Assembly (NCBI GenBank): GCA_030746775.1
Contig: JASLLZ010000026.1
Location: 1-32,622, forward strand
Length of the DNA: 32,622 nt
Direction of reading: 5' to 3'
Source of the DNA: Rhodospirillales bacterium
Lineage (GTDB): Bacteria; Pseudomonadota; Alphaproteobacteria; Rhodospirillales; JASLLZ01
A program made the translations under genes and the position numbers. Shown in pieces: positions 1 through 8,327 of this stretch. Each line of letters opens with the position of its first letter. Positions within the stretch are counted from its first letter, which is position 1. The notes under the pieces are model-generated. The model searched no databases, was not told the DNA's origin, and worked only from the letters and a program-made list of their open reading frames with translations.

Positions 1-37
1 TTAGGAAGCATTTGGGCTAGTTATCTGGGACAGCCCC
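1..37 (+). mobile_element. Partial insertion sequence (IS1595/IS1016-like), distal end
   Basis: Bases 20-37 read GTTATCTGGGACAGCCCC. This is the exact reverse complement of bases 32551-32568, where an IS with a recognisable transposase start begins. The inner bases 1-19 differ from the inner bases of the right-hand copy, so this is the opposite (3') end of the same kind of element, in the same orientation. One frame has a stop at 18-20, possibly the transposase stop, but too little is present to assign it. The IS1595/IS1016 assignment rests on the transposase N-terminus at the other end of the window. Confidence 0.75.
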
Positions 38-246
38 AAAAATTATTTTTATTCCAGTATATCGAATAAGGTCGTTTTCTTTCCAAGCATGATATCGGCG
101 CCGCACCCAGGCCATTTTTTGCGCTGCACAATTTTTTCGATTGGCAAGATCGAGCTAAAACCCGGGCCGGGAAAGGCTATGCGAGGTTCGTCTATCGGCC
201 TTGATAGGGAAGTCGATGGTGATCGCGACTCGGCGACCAGGGGCAG
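38..246. other. Non-coding flank between IS end and ThDP gene
   Basis: This stretch starts AT-rich (A/T runs at 38-55) and becomes GC-rich toward the neighbouring gene. I see no convincing gene, RNA or terminator in it. The short open frame on the plus strand has the composition of a shadow frame and no family resemblance. The 8 bases next to the IS (AAAAATTA) are what a target duplication would occupy for an IS1595-type element, but its partner lies outside the window. Confidence 0.5.
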
Positions 247-1932
247 TCAAGCGCCGTCGTGCGCCGCTTCGCTGAGCGCGGTCAAGGTGGTCCGCGTGCT
301 CGCCACCTCGGGGTCCACGCGCAGTTCGATCACCGCCACCTTGCCCGCGGCCACGGCGCGTTCGAAGGCCGGCTTGAACTGCGCCGTCTCCTCCACCGTC
401 TCGCCGTGGGCGCCGTGGCAGCGCGCCAGGGCGGCGTAGCCCGGGTTGACCAGATCGGTGCCGATGGTCCGTCCGGGATGGCGGCGTTCCTGATGCACCC
501 GGATGGTGCCGAACATAGCGTTGTTGAAGACGATCAGGACGGGCGCCGCGCCGTATTGGACGGCGGTCGCCAGCTCCTGCCCCGTCATGCCCCAACCACC
601 GTCGCCGATGCACCCGACAACCATGCGGTCTGGTGCTACGATCTTGGCTACCACCGCCGCTGGCACCCCATAGCCCATGGCGCCGACCGCGGCCGGGGAA
701 AGAATGCGCCGGCCGCCGCCGTATTGCAGAAACTGGCGCGGCCAACCGCTGAAATTGCCGGCATCGAGGGTCACGATGGCATCAGGCGTCAGGAGCTCGC
801 CCAACTGAACCATGACCTGGCCCAGATCAAGGGCGCCTTCGTATTCCGGCGGAATCAGGCTCGATTGGTAGTCACGGCGCGCCTCGGCCGTCGCGGCGCG
901 CCAGCCACCGCCGTCAACGGGTTCCATCTCAAGGGCGGCGGCGACGAACTCGGCGACAGCGGCGTGGATGGCCAGTTCCGTTTCATGAACGCGGCCCAGC
1001 ACCGCCGCGTCCTGGTGGACGTGGACCAAGGTCTGTTTAGGACGCGGCGCCTCTATAAGGGCAAAGTTTTGGGTCGTCGAGGAATTGAGGCGTGTCCCAA
1101 CCGCGATGATCAGGTCGGCCTCCATGACCCGTTTCTCCAAACGTGGATCGGGATCGTTACCCACTTCACCGACGAAATTGGGGTGCGCGTTGTCAAAGAT
1201 GTCATGGCGGCGGAAGGCGCAACAAACCGGCAAGTCATTGGCTTCGGCAAAGGCGGCAATGCCGTGGCGCGTGGCGCGGTTCCAGCCCCGCCCGCCAATC
1301 ATCACCAGGGGCCGCTCTGCGCCTTCCAACAGGTCGCGCAGACGCTCCATCTCGTCCGCCTTGGGCCGGACACCGGCCACGGCGATGGGCGGCACGTCGG
1401 CCACCGCGCTGGTTTCCACCGATACGTCCACCGGCAGGGCGACGACGACCGGACCGGGACGTCCCGACCGCGCCACGTGGAAGGCGCGCGCCATGACGTC
1501 CGGGATCTCGTCGATGGTTTTTATCTCCGTCGACCATTTGGCCAAGGGAGAGAACATCGCCTCCAGGTCCACCTCTTGCTGCATCTCGCGGCCCTTGAAG
1601 GGACGCGGTACCTGGCCCACCACCATCACCATGGGGGTCGAATCCTGATAGGCCGAATGGATGGCGATGCTGGCGTTACACGCACCGGGTCCGCGGGTGA
1701 CGAGGCACACGCCCGGCTGCCCGGTCAGCTTGCCGTAGGCCTCGGCCATAAAGCCGGCGCCGCCCTCGTGGCGGGCGCTGATCAGCGAGACCTCGTTGGA
1801 AACGTCGTAAAGAGCGTCGAGCACTTCCAGATAGCTTTCGCCGGGAACGCAGAATATCCGGTCGACCCCGTGACCGCGCAGGGCATCGACGACCAGCCGG
1901 CCGCCGCTGCGGGCCTTGTTTCGCTTGGACAT
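247..1932 (-). CDS. Thiamine-diphosphate-dependent enzyme (acetolactate synthase-like superfamily)
   Basis: This is a 561-residue protein with the three-domain layout of the ALS/pyruvate-oxidase superfamily. The N-terminal pyrimidine-binding domain carries the catalytic Glu in ARHEGGAGFMAE (Glu56). A central Rossmann-like domain follows at about 190-330. The C-terminal pyrophosphate domain has the metal/ThDP motif GDGGW at 443 and NNAMFG at 470. Such enzymes decarboxylate 2-oxoacids and release or transfer the resulting aldehyde or acyl unit in the cytoplasm; the substrate cannot be read from sequence. The start at MSKRNK is preferred because GGGAG lies seven bases upstream and the family domain begins right after it. 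An upstream in-frame extension exists, but it comes from a repeat and the divergent promoter region. The gene is divergent from the small membrane protein at 2032 and is the gene nearest the left IS end. Confidence 0.88.
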   Translation of the reverse strand: MSKRNKARSGGRLVVDALRGHGVDRIFCVPGESYLEVLDALYDVSNEVSLISARHEGGAGFMAEAYGKLTGQPGVCLVTRGPGACNASIAIHSAYQDSTPMVMVVGQVPRPFKGREMQQEVDLEAMFSPLAKWSTEIKTIDEIPDVMARAFHVARSGRPGPVVVALPVDVSVETSAVADVPPIAVAGVRPKADEMERLRDLLEGAERPLVMIGGRGWNRATRHGIAAFAEANDLPVCCAFRRHDIFDNAHPNFVGEVGNDPDPRLEKRVMEADLIIAVGTRLNSSTTQNFALIEAPRPKQTLVHVHQDAAVLGRVHETELAIHAAVAEFVAAALEMEPVDGGGWRAATAEARRDYQSSLIPPEYEGALDLGQVMVQLGELLTPDAIVTLDAGNFSGWPRQFLQYGGGRRILSPAAVGAMGYGVPAAVVAKIVAPDRMVVGCIGDGGWGMTGQELATAVQYGAAPVLIVFNNAMFGTIRVHQERRHPGRTIGTDLVNPGYAALARCHGAHGETVEETAQFKPAFERAVAAGKVAVIELRVDPEVASTRTTLTALSEAAHDGA

Positions 1933-2031
1933 GGACAACTCCCAAAGGTACGTTTCTTGTCGCTTCTCGTAGCTCCGACTGTGACACAAATTAAAAGGCG
2001 GTGAAACACCCATTGCCTCGGAGTAGCGGCG

Positions 2032-2502
2032 ATGAACGAAGAAACCGACAGGTCCACCCACTCCGCGCCGGCACGGCCCAAGAGACGCCGATACTGGCAT
2101 TGGAGCGATCCCGTCCCGCTGTGCCTGGTGGGTGCAACGATAGTCGGCTCGGTGATCGTCTCGTGGATCATCGGCACCATTGATTTCTTTTATATCATCA
2201 CCCTGCCGCTGGCGGTGACGGCCTTGTTCACGCACTGGTTCCGCTGTTGGACCCCGGTCATGGCGGTAGCCATTTCCTATCTGTATTTCATGCTCTTCTG
2301 GTTGGTCGGCGCCCTCGGCGACCTGGCCGACAGAACCTTCGCCCAAGCGCTCAGCCAGGCCTTGGGCATCGACCACACCGTGGTCCGATTCGGCGCCTAC
2401 ATCGGGGTCTGGATCGGGTTCGTCATGGCCTGCGAGGCGAGCCTGAACAAGCTCACCGGAAAAAAGAACAGCGACCCGACGGTTCCCCTCCCCCTGGAGT
2501 AG
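2032..2502 (+). CDS. Small integral membrane protein, unknown function
   Basis: This 156-residue protein has a basic, proline-rich N-terminal tail (SAPARPKRRR) and about four hydrophobic segments at roughly 28-48, 50-68, 75-97 and 117-135. It ends in a charged tail. A ribosome-binding site (CGGAG) sits eight bases before the ATG. I do not recognise a family. The basic tail before the first segment suggests a cytoplasmic N-terminus. It shares a 99-bp divergent intergenic region with the ThDP enzyme gene, so the two may be controlled from the same region. The plus-strand frame is favoured because the hydrophobic periodicity is strong, whereas the overlapping minus-strand frame is proline/arginine-rich and has no domain. 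Confidence 0.68.
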   Translation: MNEETDRSTHSAPARPKRRRYWHWSDPVPLCLVGATIVGSVIVSWIIGTIDFFYIITLPLAVTALFTHWFRCWTPVMAVAISYLYFMLFWLVGALGDLADRTFAQALSQALGIDHTVVRFGAYIGVWIGFVMACEASLNKLTGKKNSDPTVPLPLE

Positions 2503-2542
2503 CGGCGACGGCGGCGAGCGTGGCGCCGCCTCAGACTTCCGG

Positions 2543-2649
2543 TTAGAGCATTTTCCGTTCACATGCCTTCACCGAAAATCCCCTGACTCCTTGTTATAAC
2601 GGCCAATACGTCGTCGCGGATGTAACCATCCGCTCGGGATTCGCTCTAG
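2543..2649. repeat. Dispersed palindromic repeat, copy A (long form)
   Basis: The left arm, from TTAGAGCATTTTCCGTTCAC to CACCGAAAAT (2543-2579), matches copy B at 10635 with two differences in 37 bases. The right end, GCTCGGGATTCGCTCTAG (2632-2649), matches copy C at 5204-5221 with one difference in 18. The outer ends TTAGAGC and GCTCTAG are inverted. The right end contains the stop codon of the EamA gene (2646-2648). Confidence 0.7.
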
Positions 2650-3521
2650 CCGCGCGTCCGCTCGCGGCGGAAGATGTAGAGGCCGCTCAAGGTGATGACG
2701 GCGGCGCCGATGACGGTCCAGCGGTCGGGCAGGTCGCCGAAGACGACGAAGCCGAAGAGCACGGCCCAAACCAGGCTTGTATAGCCGAAAGGCGTGACGG
2801 CGGCCGCCGGCGCCGCTTCGTAGGCCTTGACCAAGGCCGAGTGAGCGGCGCCGCTGGACGCCCCCAGCGCCCCCATCATGAGCCAGCCCTGAAGATCAGG
2901 CTGGTGCCAGAAAAAGGGCACCGCGGCCGAGGTTGCCGCGAAACCGACCAGGGGCGTGTAGACGACCGTGATGACGGCGCGGTCGAAGCGACTGAGAAAG
3001 CGCGTCGCAATTTGGTAAACCGCGTTGATGGAGGCCGCGGCAAGGGCCAGGAAAATAGCCCAGTGCATGACGCCCGTGCCCGGCCGGATAATGATCAGCG
3101 CCCCGATCAGGCCGGCGGCGACACTCAGCCAGCGGCGCCAGCCCACCGCCTCGCCGAGCAGCGGGACGGCAAGGGCGGTGACGAAGATCGGATTGACGAT
3201 GAAGACCGCGTTGGCGTCGGCGATGGGAATGAACCGAAGGGCGTAAAAGAACATTCCCGTCGAAACCAATGTAAGCGCCGAGCGCGCGAGCTGCATGCCG
3301 GGTCGCCGCGACCGCATGGCGCCGGGCAAGCGGCGGCCCAGAAAGAGGGCCACCAGGACGACGTGGAAAGCATAGCGCGCCCACAGGATCTGCGGCATCG
3401 AATAGGTGGCGGACAGATACTTGACCAAAGTGTCCGAACCAACCCAAAGCAGGGTCGCCAGCAGCATCCAGAGGATGCCTCTCAGACCGGATTCCGTTGT
3501 CGAGGGGTTGGTCGCCGTCAT
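2646..3521 (-). CDS. EamA/DMT-superfamily transporter
   Basis: This is a 291-residue inner-membrane protein of the drug/metabolite transporter superfamily. It consists of two consecutive EamA repeats of about five helices each (roughly 12-140 and 150-285). The N-terminal motif GILWMLLATLLWVGSDTLVK is typical of the first helix, and a long hydrophobic C-terminus ends in basic residues (FRRERTRG). Members export amino acids, metabolites or drugs, often by proton exchange; the substrate here is unknown. Length is normal for the family. The gene is divergent from the M81 hydrolase at 3638. Its stop codon lies inside the repeat copy at 2543-2649, so the last residues may be shaped by repeat insertion. 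Confidence 0.9.
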   Translation of the reverse strand: MTATNPSTTESGLRGILWMLLATLLWVGSDTLVKYLSATYSMPQILWARYAFHVVLVALFLGRRLPGAMRSRRPGMQLARSALTLVSTGMFFYALRFIPIADANAVFIVNPIFVTALAVPLLGEAVGWRRWLSVAAGLIGALIIIRPGTGVMHWAIFLALAAASINAVYQIATRFLSRFDRAVITVVYTPLVGFAATSAAVPFFWHQPDLQGWLMMGALGASSGAAHSALVKAYEAAPAAAVTPFGYTSLVWAVLFGFVVFGDLPDRWTVIGAAVITLSGLYIFRRERTRG

Positions 3522-3637
3522 GGCCCGTCAATGGGTTGGTCGTGAAAAAGTCCCTCTCCCATGATAGGCAATCGGCGCTGGCGCCGGAATCCTTTTCCGA
3601 TAGGATGGAAACAACTGCAACGGACAAGGCGGGCACC

Positions 3638-5173
3638 ATGACCGAAAGATCGGGTAAAAGGATCGCACTTCTTGGTTTCGAGTTGGAGAGCAACCGCTTC
3701 GCCCCTGTCGTCGGTCATTCGGAATTCGCTGGCAAACTCATTCTCAAGGGCGCCGACATGATGGCCGACCTGGCGACCGAGAATCCCCGCTCGCCCGGCA
3801 CCCTGGTCGGCTTCGCCCGCGCCATGGACGAGATGGGGCCGTGGACGCCGGTGCCCTTGATGGTCGCCGTGGCCGGGGCGGCCGGCGCCGTCGAGCACGC
3901 CTATTACGAGGAGGTCAAGGACGAGATGCTGCGCCGTCTGGAGGCCGAGATGCCCGTCGACGGCGTCTATTTCTGCGAACACGGCGCCGCCGTCACGACC
4001 GAAATCAGCGACCCCGACGGCGAGTTGTTCGCCGCCGTCCGCGCCCTGGTCGGGCCGGATGCGGCGATGGTCTCGACCCTTGATCTGCACGCCAACGTCT
4101 CCGACAAAATGGTCGAGAGCACGGACGTCCTGGTCGCCTACCTCACCAACCCTCACGTCGATCATTTCGAGCGCGGCACCGAAGCGGCGCGCGCCATGGT
4201 CGAGCTGATGGCCGGCCTCAAGACCGAAACGGCGTTCATCCGGCTTCCCCTGCAAGCCCCGCAAGTTACTCAACTGACCGCCACCGGACCCTATGGCGAG
4301 GTCATCGACATCGGCCAGGACCGCCTCGACGAGACCATCCTCAACGTTTCCATCTGTTCCGGCTTCACCTATGGCGATACGCCCGAGAACGGCATGGCGT
4401 TTATCGTCACGGCGCGCGGCGACGAGGGACGGGCGCGGCGCCTGTGCCGCGAGCTGGCGGAACACGCCTGGGGCCAGCGTCACCGCTTCGTCCCTCGCCT
4501 GACCTCGCTCGATGAGTGCATCCGGCGCGCCGTCGAGGTCGGCAACGACGAGACGCTGTCGCCCATCATCATCGCCGACGTCGCCGACAACCCGGGCGCC
4601 GGTAGCCGCGGCAACACGACCTGGCTTCTTAGCGGATTGCACGAGGCCGGCGCGGTCGGCGTTATCCTCGGCGTCTTTTTCGATGCCGCCCTGGCCGCCG
4701 AGGCCCACGCGCTCGGCGTCGGAAAGACCTTCGCCGCGCGCTTCAACCGCGACGAGGCGAGCCCCTATTCCAAGCCCTTCGAAGCGGAGGCCAAAGTGTG
4801 CGCCCTGTCTTCGGGCGATCTCGTCGGACGGCCGGGCGGCTCGGTCGCCGGGCGCACGATTCAACTTGGCCCGACGGCGGCACTCGAGCTCGGCGGTGTC
4901 ACCGTGGTCGTCGTCTCAAATCGCGTTCAGTGTTTCGACAGCGGCTTTTTCGAGACCTTCGGCGTCGACGTCGAGGCGGCCCGCACCGTCGTCGTCAAAT
5001 CGCGCGGCCACTTCCGCGCCGGCTTTGCCCATCTGTTCACCCCCGACCAGATCCTGGAGGCCGATACCCCGGGCCTGAGTTCGCCCAACCTTGCCAACTT
5101 CACCTTTAGCGGCTATCGGCGGCCTATCTTCCCGCTCGATGCCGAGACGGCCTGGCAGCCGCCGGACTGGTAG
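3638..5173 (+). CDS. M81 family metallohydrolase (MlrC-like)
   Basis: This 511-residue protein resembles the M81 family, named for microcystin degradation protein MlrC. An N-terminal domain covers about 10-300 and contains CEHGAAV and DLHANVS, the family's metal-site region. A C-terminal domain contains the hallmark DNPGAGSRGNTTWLL. These enzymes are zinc-dependent and cleave linear peptides or amides, but most bacterial members sit in amino-acid or amide catabolic clusters and have unknown substrates. I chose the ATG at 3638 (AAGGCGGG eight bases upstream) because IALLGFELESN, the family start, follows directly. An in-frame ATG at 3605 would add 11 residues. No signal peptide is seen, so it is cytoplasmic. 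It is divergent from the EamA exporter, and the MFS gene converges on it. Confidence 0.88.
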   Translation: MTERSGKRIALLGFELESNRFAPVVGHSEFAGKLILKGADMMADLATENPRSPGTLVGFARAMDEMGPWTPVPLMVAVAGAAGAVEHAYYEEVKDEMLRRLEAEMPVDGVYFCEHGAAVTTEISDPDGELFAAVRALVGPDAAMVSTLDLHANVSDKMVESTDVLVAYLTNPHVDHFERGTEAARAMVELMAGLKTETAFIRLPLQAPQVTQLTATGPYGEVIDIGQDRLDETILNVSICSGFTYGDTPENGMAFIVTARGDEGRARRLCRELAEHAWGQRHRFVPRLTSLDECIRRAVEVGNDETLSPIIIADVADNPGAGSRGNTTWLLSGLHEAGAVGVILGVFFDAALAAEAHALGVGKTFAARFNRDEASPYSKPFEAEAKVCALSSGDLVGRPGGSVAGRTIQLGPTAALELGGVTVVVVSNRVQCFDSGFFETFGVDVEAARTVVVKSRGHFRAGFAHLFTPDQILEADTPGLSSPNLANFTFSGYRRPIFPLDAETAWQPPDW

Positions 5174-5198
5174 AACGGAACGGCCGTTAGGTTTTTTC

Positions 5199-5221
5199 CG
5201 TTTGCTCGGGATTTGCTCTAG
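5199..5221. repeat. Dispersed palindromic repeat, copy C (right half only)
   Basis: GCTCGGGATTTGCTCTAG (5204-5221) matches the right end of copy A (2632-2649) with one difference. The left arm is missing or degenerate. The repeat lies between the convergent M81 and MFS genes and, as in copy A, contains the stop codon of a minus-strand gene (5218-5220). Confidence 0.5.
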
Positions 5222-6414
5222 GAAAGCGCCCGGCGCAAGACCCGGGTCAGGGGAATAATGATCAGCACCACCCCTCCCATGATGGCCAGGGTCACCGGGA
5301 CGCCGGCGAAATCGCTGACCATGCCGTAGATAATCGGCGCGGCGATGCTCGACACACTGCCCACCGTGTAAAAAAGGCCGAAGGCGCGCGCCCGGCGCGC
5401 GGGCTCGACCAACTCGGCGACGGTGCCGTAGAGGACCGACGACGTTCCGTTGAGCGCGGCGCCGATCAACGGCAAAACGACCAGGGCGGGACCCAGCGGC
5501 AGGGCAAGAAGCAGCACGATCCCGCAACCGGTCAGTCCTTCGGTCAAGACGACGGCGCGCACAATGCCCAGGCGCCCGGCAAGGAAGCCGCAAAGGAACT
5601 TGCCCAGCGCCCCGCCGGCGAAGACCAAGCTCAACGCCAGGCCCACCGTCTGCACCGACGCCCCCCGGTCGGCGAGCAGAAATGGCGCGAAAGTGAGGAA
5701 TCCGGCGCGCGTCGAATCGTCGATGACCATGATCGCCGATAATGCCCCGAAGCCGCGCCGGTCGCGGATGCCCCAACCGCCGGGCCGCGATGTCGAGGTC
5801 TCTGCTTGTCGACCGGCGATGGGCCGCCCGCCACTGCCCAACAGACCAAGGGCGACGAAGACAGCCAGGGCAACGGCCAATCCAACCACGCCATAGCCCG
5901 TCGTGGCCCAGCGCCAATCGAAGCTGACCAGGACCACCGCGGCGACAGCCGGAAAGGCCAACTTGCCGAGATCGCCGGAGAAGTTATAGATGCCGAGGGC
6001 GCCGCGCCTGGCCCCGCCTTCATAGGCCCGCGATACCAGCGAAGAGCACAAGGGATGTTGAACGCTGGAGCCGACACCGACGGCGAACAACAACAGGCCG
6101 AGGGCGGCGAGGCCGGCTGCGCCGCCAAGCGCCATGTATGCCAAGCCGGCAACGGCGGTGCCGACGGCCAGCAGGCTGCGTTCGCCGAAGCGTTCCGCGA
6201 ACAGCCCCGCCGGCACCTGAAATCCGGCCATGCCGGCAACGAAAGACGATTTCAAGATGCCGACCTGGAAAAGCGATAGGCCGAACTCGGCCCGCCACAC
6301 CGGCAGGAACAAATAAAGGGCGGCGCTGAAGCCATCGTGGAGCACGTGAGCCAAGCTGCAGGTCGCCAGTGTTCCCGGCCGCCGCCACTCTCTGTTGAGT
6401 GGGCGTTCCGCCAT
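5218..6414 (-). CDS. Major facilitator superfamily (MFS) transporter
   Basis: This is a 398-residue polytopic membrane protein with about twelve hydrophobic segments in two six-helix halves. The first half has the helix 2-3 motif-A-like stretch GLFAERFGERSLLAVG, and the second half has an equivalent at GFLAGRLGIVRAVV. Such transporters move small solutes with protons; specificity cannot be deduced, although the M81 hydrolase next door makes an amino-acid or amide compound plausible. GGGAG lies six bases upstream of the ATG. It is divergent from the iron-ADH-fold enzyme at 6538. Its stop codon is embedded in repeat copy C. Length and composition are normal. Confidence 0.92.
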   Translation of the reverse strand: MAERPLNREWRRPGTLATCSLAHVLHDGFSAALYLFLPVWRAEFGLSLFQVGILKSSFVAGMAGFQVPAGLFAERFGERSLLAVGTAVAGLAYMALGGAAGLAALGLLLFAVGVGSSVQHPLCSSLVSRAYEGGARRGALGIYNFSGDLGKLAFPAVAAVVLVSFDWRWATTGYGVVGLAVALAVFVALGLLGSGGRPIAGRQAETSTSRPGGWGIRDRRGFGALSAIMVIDDSTRAGFLTFAPFLLADRGASVQTVGLALSLVFAGGALGKFLCGFLAGRLGIVRAVVLTEGLTGCGIVLLLALPLGPALVVLPLIGAALNGTSSVLYGTVAELVEPARRARAFGLFYTVGSVSSIAAPIIYGMVSDFAGVPVTLAIMGGVVLIIIPLTRVLRRALS

Positions 6415-6537
6415 AACGGCTCCCTCATTGCCGATGCAGCCATCAAGATGCCACGTTCGCGTCAGGCCGTGAACCGATCGGTTGGGTAAATCGTGTTAGA
6501 TTGGGCGCGACCACCACCCCGCGGAGGAGATCGGTCG

Positions 6538-7710
6538 ATGGACAAACCGGGTGTGTTCGCCTTCCCGGCCCTGGAAAGGGTCATCACCGGAACGCCCGCC
6601 GCCGAGGCGTTATCCGCCGAGGTCAAGCGCCTGGGCGGCACGTCGGCGTTCATCCTGGCCAGCCGCACCCTCAACCGCGAAACGTCCGTGGTCGAGGACC
6701 TGCGCCGCGCCCTCGGCCGGTGCTGCGTCGGCCTGGACGACGCCATCCCCGCCCACACGCCGCGCGACCGGGTCGTCGCCGCCGCCAACGCGGCCCGCGC
6801 CGCCGGGGCCGACATCATCGTGACGATCGGCGGCAGTACGCTGGCCGACGCCGGGAAAATGGTCAAACTGTGCCTGGCCAACGACGTCCGCGAATTCGAA
6901 GACCTGGAACCCCTGCGCCGGGTGATCCACGCCGACGGGTGCCAGGACGTGCCCGCGATGGCGGCCCCCGACATGCCATCGATCCACTTGCCGACAACCC
7001 TGTCGGGGGCCGAATTCCATCACTCCGCCGGTTGCACCAATCCCCGGCTCGACCGCAAGGAAGGCTTCACCCACGCCAAGATGATTCCGCAATGCGTGAT
7101 ACTCGATCCCGCCATCACCCGCCACACGCCCGAATGGCTGTGGCTGTCGACCGGCATCCGCGCCGTCGACCACGCGGTCGAGGGGCTGTGCTCGGTCAGC
7201 CCCCATCCGATCAGCGACGGCCTGGCGATCCACGCGCTGCGCCTACTGCCCGGGGCGCTCAAGCGATGCAAGGCGTCGGCCGATGATCTGAATGCCCGCT
7301 TCGACTGCCAGATCGGCATGTGGGCATCCATGATGCGCAGCTTTGCCGATGTGCCCTTCGGCGCCAGCCACGGCATCGGCCACGTCCTCGGCGGCACCGC
7401 CAAGGTGCCTCACGGCCTGACCTCTTGCATCCTTTTGCCCCACGTTTTGCGCTACAACAAAACGGTCAACGCCGGGCGCCAGGCCCTGGTCAGCCAGGCC
7501 ATGGGCGATGCCGCCATCGACGCCGCCGACGTGGTGGCCGCCCTTATCGAAAACCTTGGATTGCCTTCGCGTCTGCGCGACGTCGGCGTCGGGCGCCGGG
7601 ACTTCTCGGTGATCGCCGAAAACGCCATGCACGATCACGCCGTCCACGCCAATCCGCGCAAGATCAACGGCCCCGACGACGTGCTGAATATCCTTGAGAT
7701 GGCCTGGTAG
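6538..7710 (+). CDS. Iron-containing alcohol dehydrogenase-fold enzyme (maleylacetate reductase-like)
   Basis: This is a 390-residue group III (iron-type) alcohol dehydrogenase superfamily protein, normally NAD(P)H-dependent and cytoplasmic. The N-terminal Rossmann-like domain contains the dinucleotide motif GGSTLADAGK (about 98-107). The C-terminal helical domain carries the metal site. His212 (RAVDHAVE), His278 (SHGIGH) and His292 (VPHG) align with three of the four metal ligands of FucO-type enzymes. The fourth, normally Asp in DALTHAIE, aligns with Arg208. A changed first ligand is compatible with maleylacetate-reductase-type members, so activity is not excluded, but the substrate is uncertain. 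A strong ribosome-binding site (GCGGAGGAG) is seven bases upstream of the ATG. It is divergent from the MFS gene and convergent with the Sel1 gene, 20 bases away. Confidence 0.9.
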   Translation: MDKPGVFAFPALERVITGTPAAEALSAEVKRLGGTSAFILASRTLNRETSVVEDLRRALGRCCVGLDDAIPAHTPRDRVVAAANAARAAGADIIVTIGGSTLADAGKMVKLCLANDVREFEDLEPLRRVIHADGCQDVPAMAAPDMPSIHLPTTLSGAEFHHSAGCTNPRLDRKEGFTHAKMIPQCVILDPAITRHTPEWLWLSTGIRAVDHAVEGLCSVSPHPISDGLAIHALRLLPGALKRCKASADDLNARFDCQIGMWASMMRSFADVPFGASHGIGHVLGGTAKVPHGLTSCILLPHVLRYNKTVNAGRQALVSQAMGDAAIDAADVVAALIENLGLPSRLRDVGVGRRDFSVIAENAMHDHAVHANPRKINGPDDVLNILEMAW

Positions 7711-7730
7711 CCGACGATCGCAGCGGACGC

Positions 7731-8180
7731 TCAGGACCCCGGGCTTTCGTCGCACTTCGGATAAAAGCGGCGTGATTCGGCCATCATGAACCCCTGGGCC
7801 GCCGAGCGGTCCCGCCACTTCTTCTCTTCGACGTCGCTTTGGGGCACGCCCAGGCCCTTGCGGTACATCTCCCCGATCTTGGCCTGGGCGTCGCCGTCTC
7901 CCGCTTCGGCGGCAAGGAGATACCATTTCGCGGCCACAACATAGTCCCGCGGCACACCGCCTTCGTCCGTCTCGTACATGGTTCCGACCAGGAACTGGGC
8001 TTCGACGCAGCCGCTCTCGGCCAGCGGCTTGTATTCCTTGATTGCGGTGGCGTAGTCCCCCCGGTAATAGGCGACGGCGCCGGTTTCCCAGTTCCACCAC
8101 AGCGCCACCCCGCCGATACCGGCGAGCACGGCGACAAAGATGAGGAAGCGGAGAAGGAGTCCCGCCATTTGCTTCAACAT
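7731..8180 (-). CDS. Membrane-anchored Sel1-repeat (TPR-like) protein
   Basis: This 149-residue protein has one N-terminal transmembrane segment (about 7-29), after which the rest probably faces the periplasm. A tetratricopeptide/Sel1-like region follows. YYRGDYATAIKEYKPLAESG is a TPR-type helix pair. Two Sel1 units then follow at about 58-93 and 94-130, with the typical A-x-x-x-G-x-M-Y and AAKWYLLAAEAG patterns. Sel1 repeats bind partner proteins, so a scaffold role is likely, but no partner is visible here. No good ribosome-binding site precedes the first ATG; a second ATG four codons later is possible. The gene is downstream of the terminator at 8274-8305. Confidence 0.78.
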   Translation of the reverse strand: MLKQMAGLLLRFLIFVAVLAGIGGVALWWNWETGAVAYYRGDYATAIKEYKPLAESGCVEAQFLVGTMYETDEGGVPRDYVVAAKWYLLAAEAGDGDAQAKIGEMYRKGLGVPQSDVEEKKWRDRSAAQGFMMAESRRFYPKCDESPGS

Positions 8181-8273
8181 GATGGCGGATCATGCGCGAT
8201 TGTCGCGCTCCGATCAATCATTCCCTTTGGAACGTTGGCCGCCGCCCCTGACCCGGTGCTGGCAAACGCCACG

Positions 8274-8305
8274 AAAAAAAGCCCCCGCTCGGTCGGAGCG
8301 GGGGC
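8274..8305 (-). terminator. Intrinsic terminator of the solute-binding protein gene
   Basis: On the minus strand, a perfect 10-bp stem (GCCCCCGCTC at 8296-8305, paired with 8281-8290) closes a 5-base loop. Seven T residues follow (8274-8280). It lies 23 bases after the stop codon of the gene ending at 8328. This is the clearest rho-independent terminator in the window. Confidence 0.9.
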
Positions 8306-8327
8306 GCTTGGAGTCGATTGTTTCGCT

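Noticed and set aside
89-439. Plus-strand open frame at the left end
   Set aside because: Its second half overlaps the ThDP gene in another frame, it has no domain, and its Ser/Ala-rich composition is that of a GC-rich shadow frame.
259-2004. 581-codon plus-strand open frame
   Set aside because: It is antisense to the ThDP enzyme, rich in His/Arg/Gly, and without a domain.
1933-2562. N-terminal extension of the ThDP enzyme beginning MNGKCSN
   Set aside because: The first residues are translated from the dispersed repeat, the extension covers the divergent membrane-protein gene, and the family domain starts right after MSKRNK.
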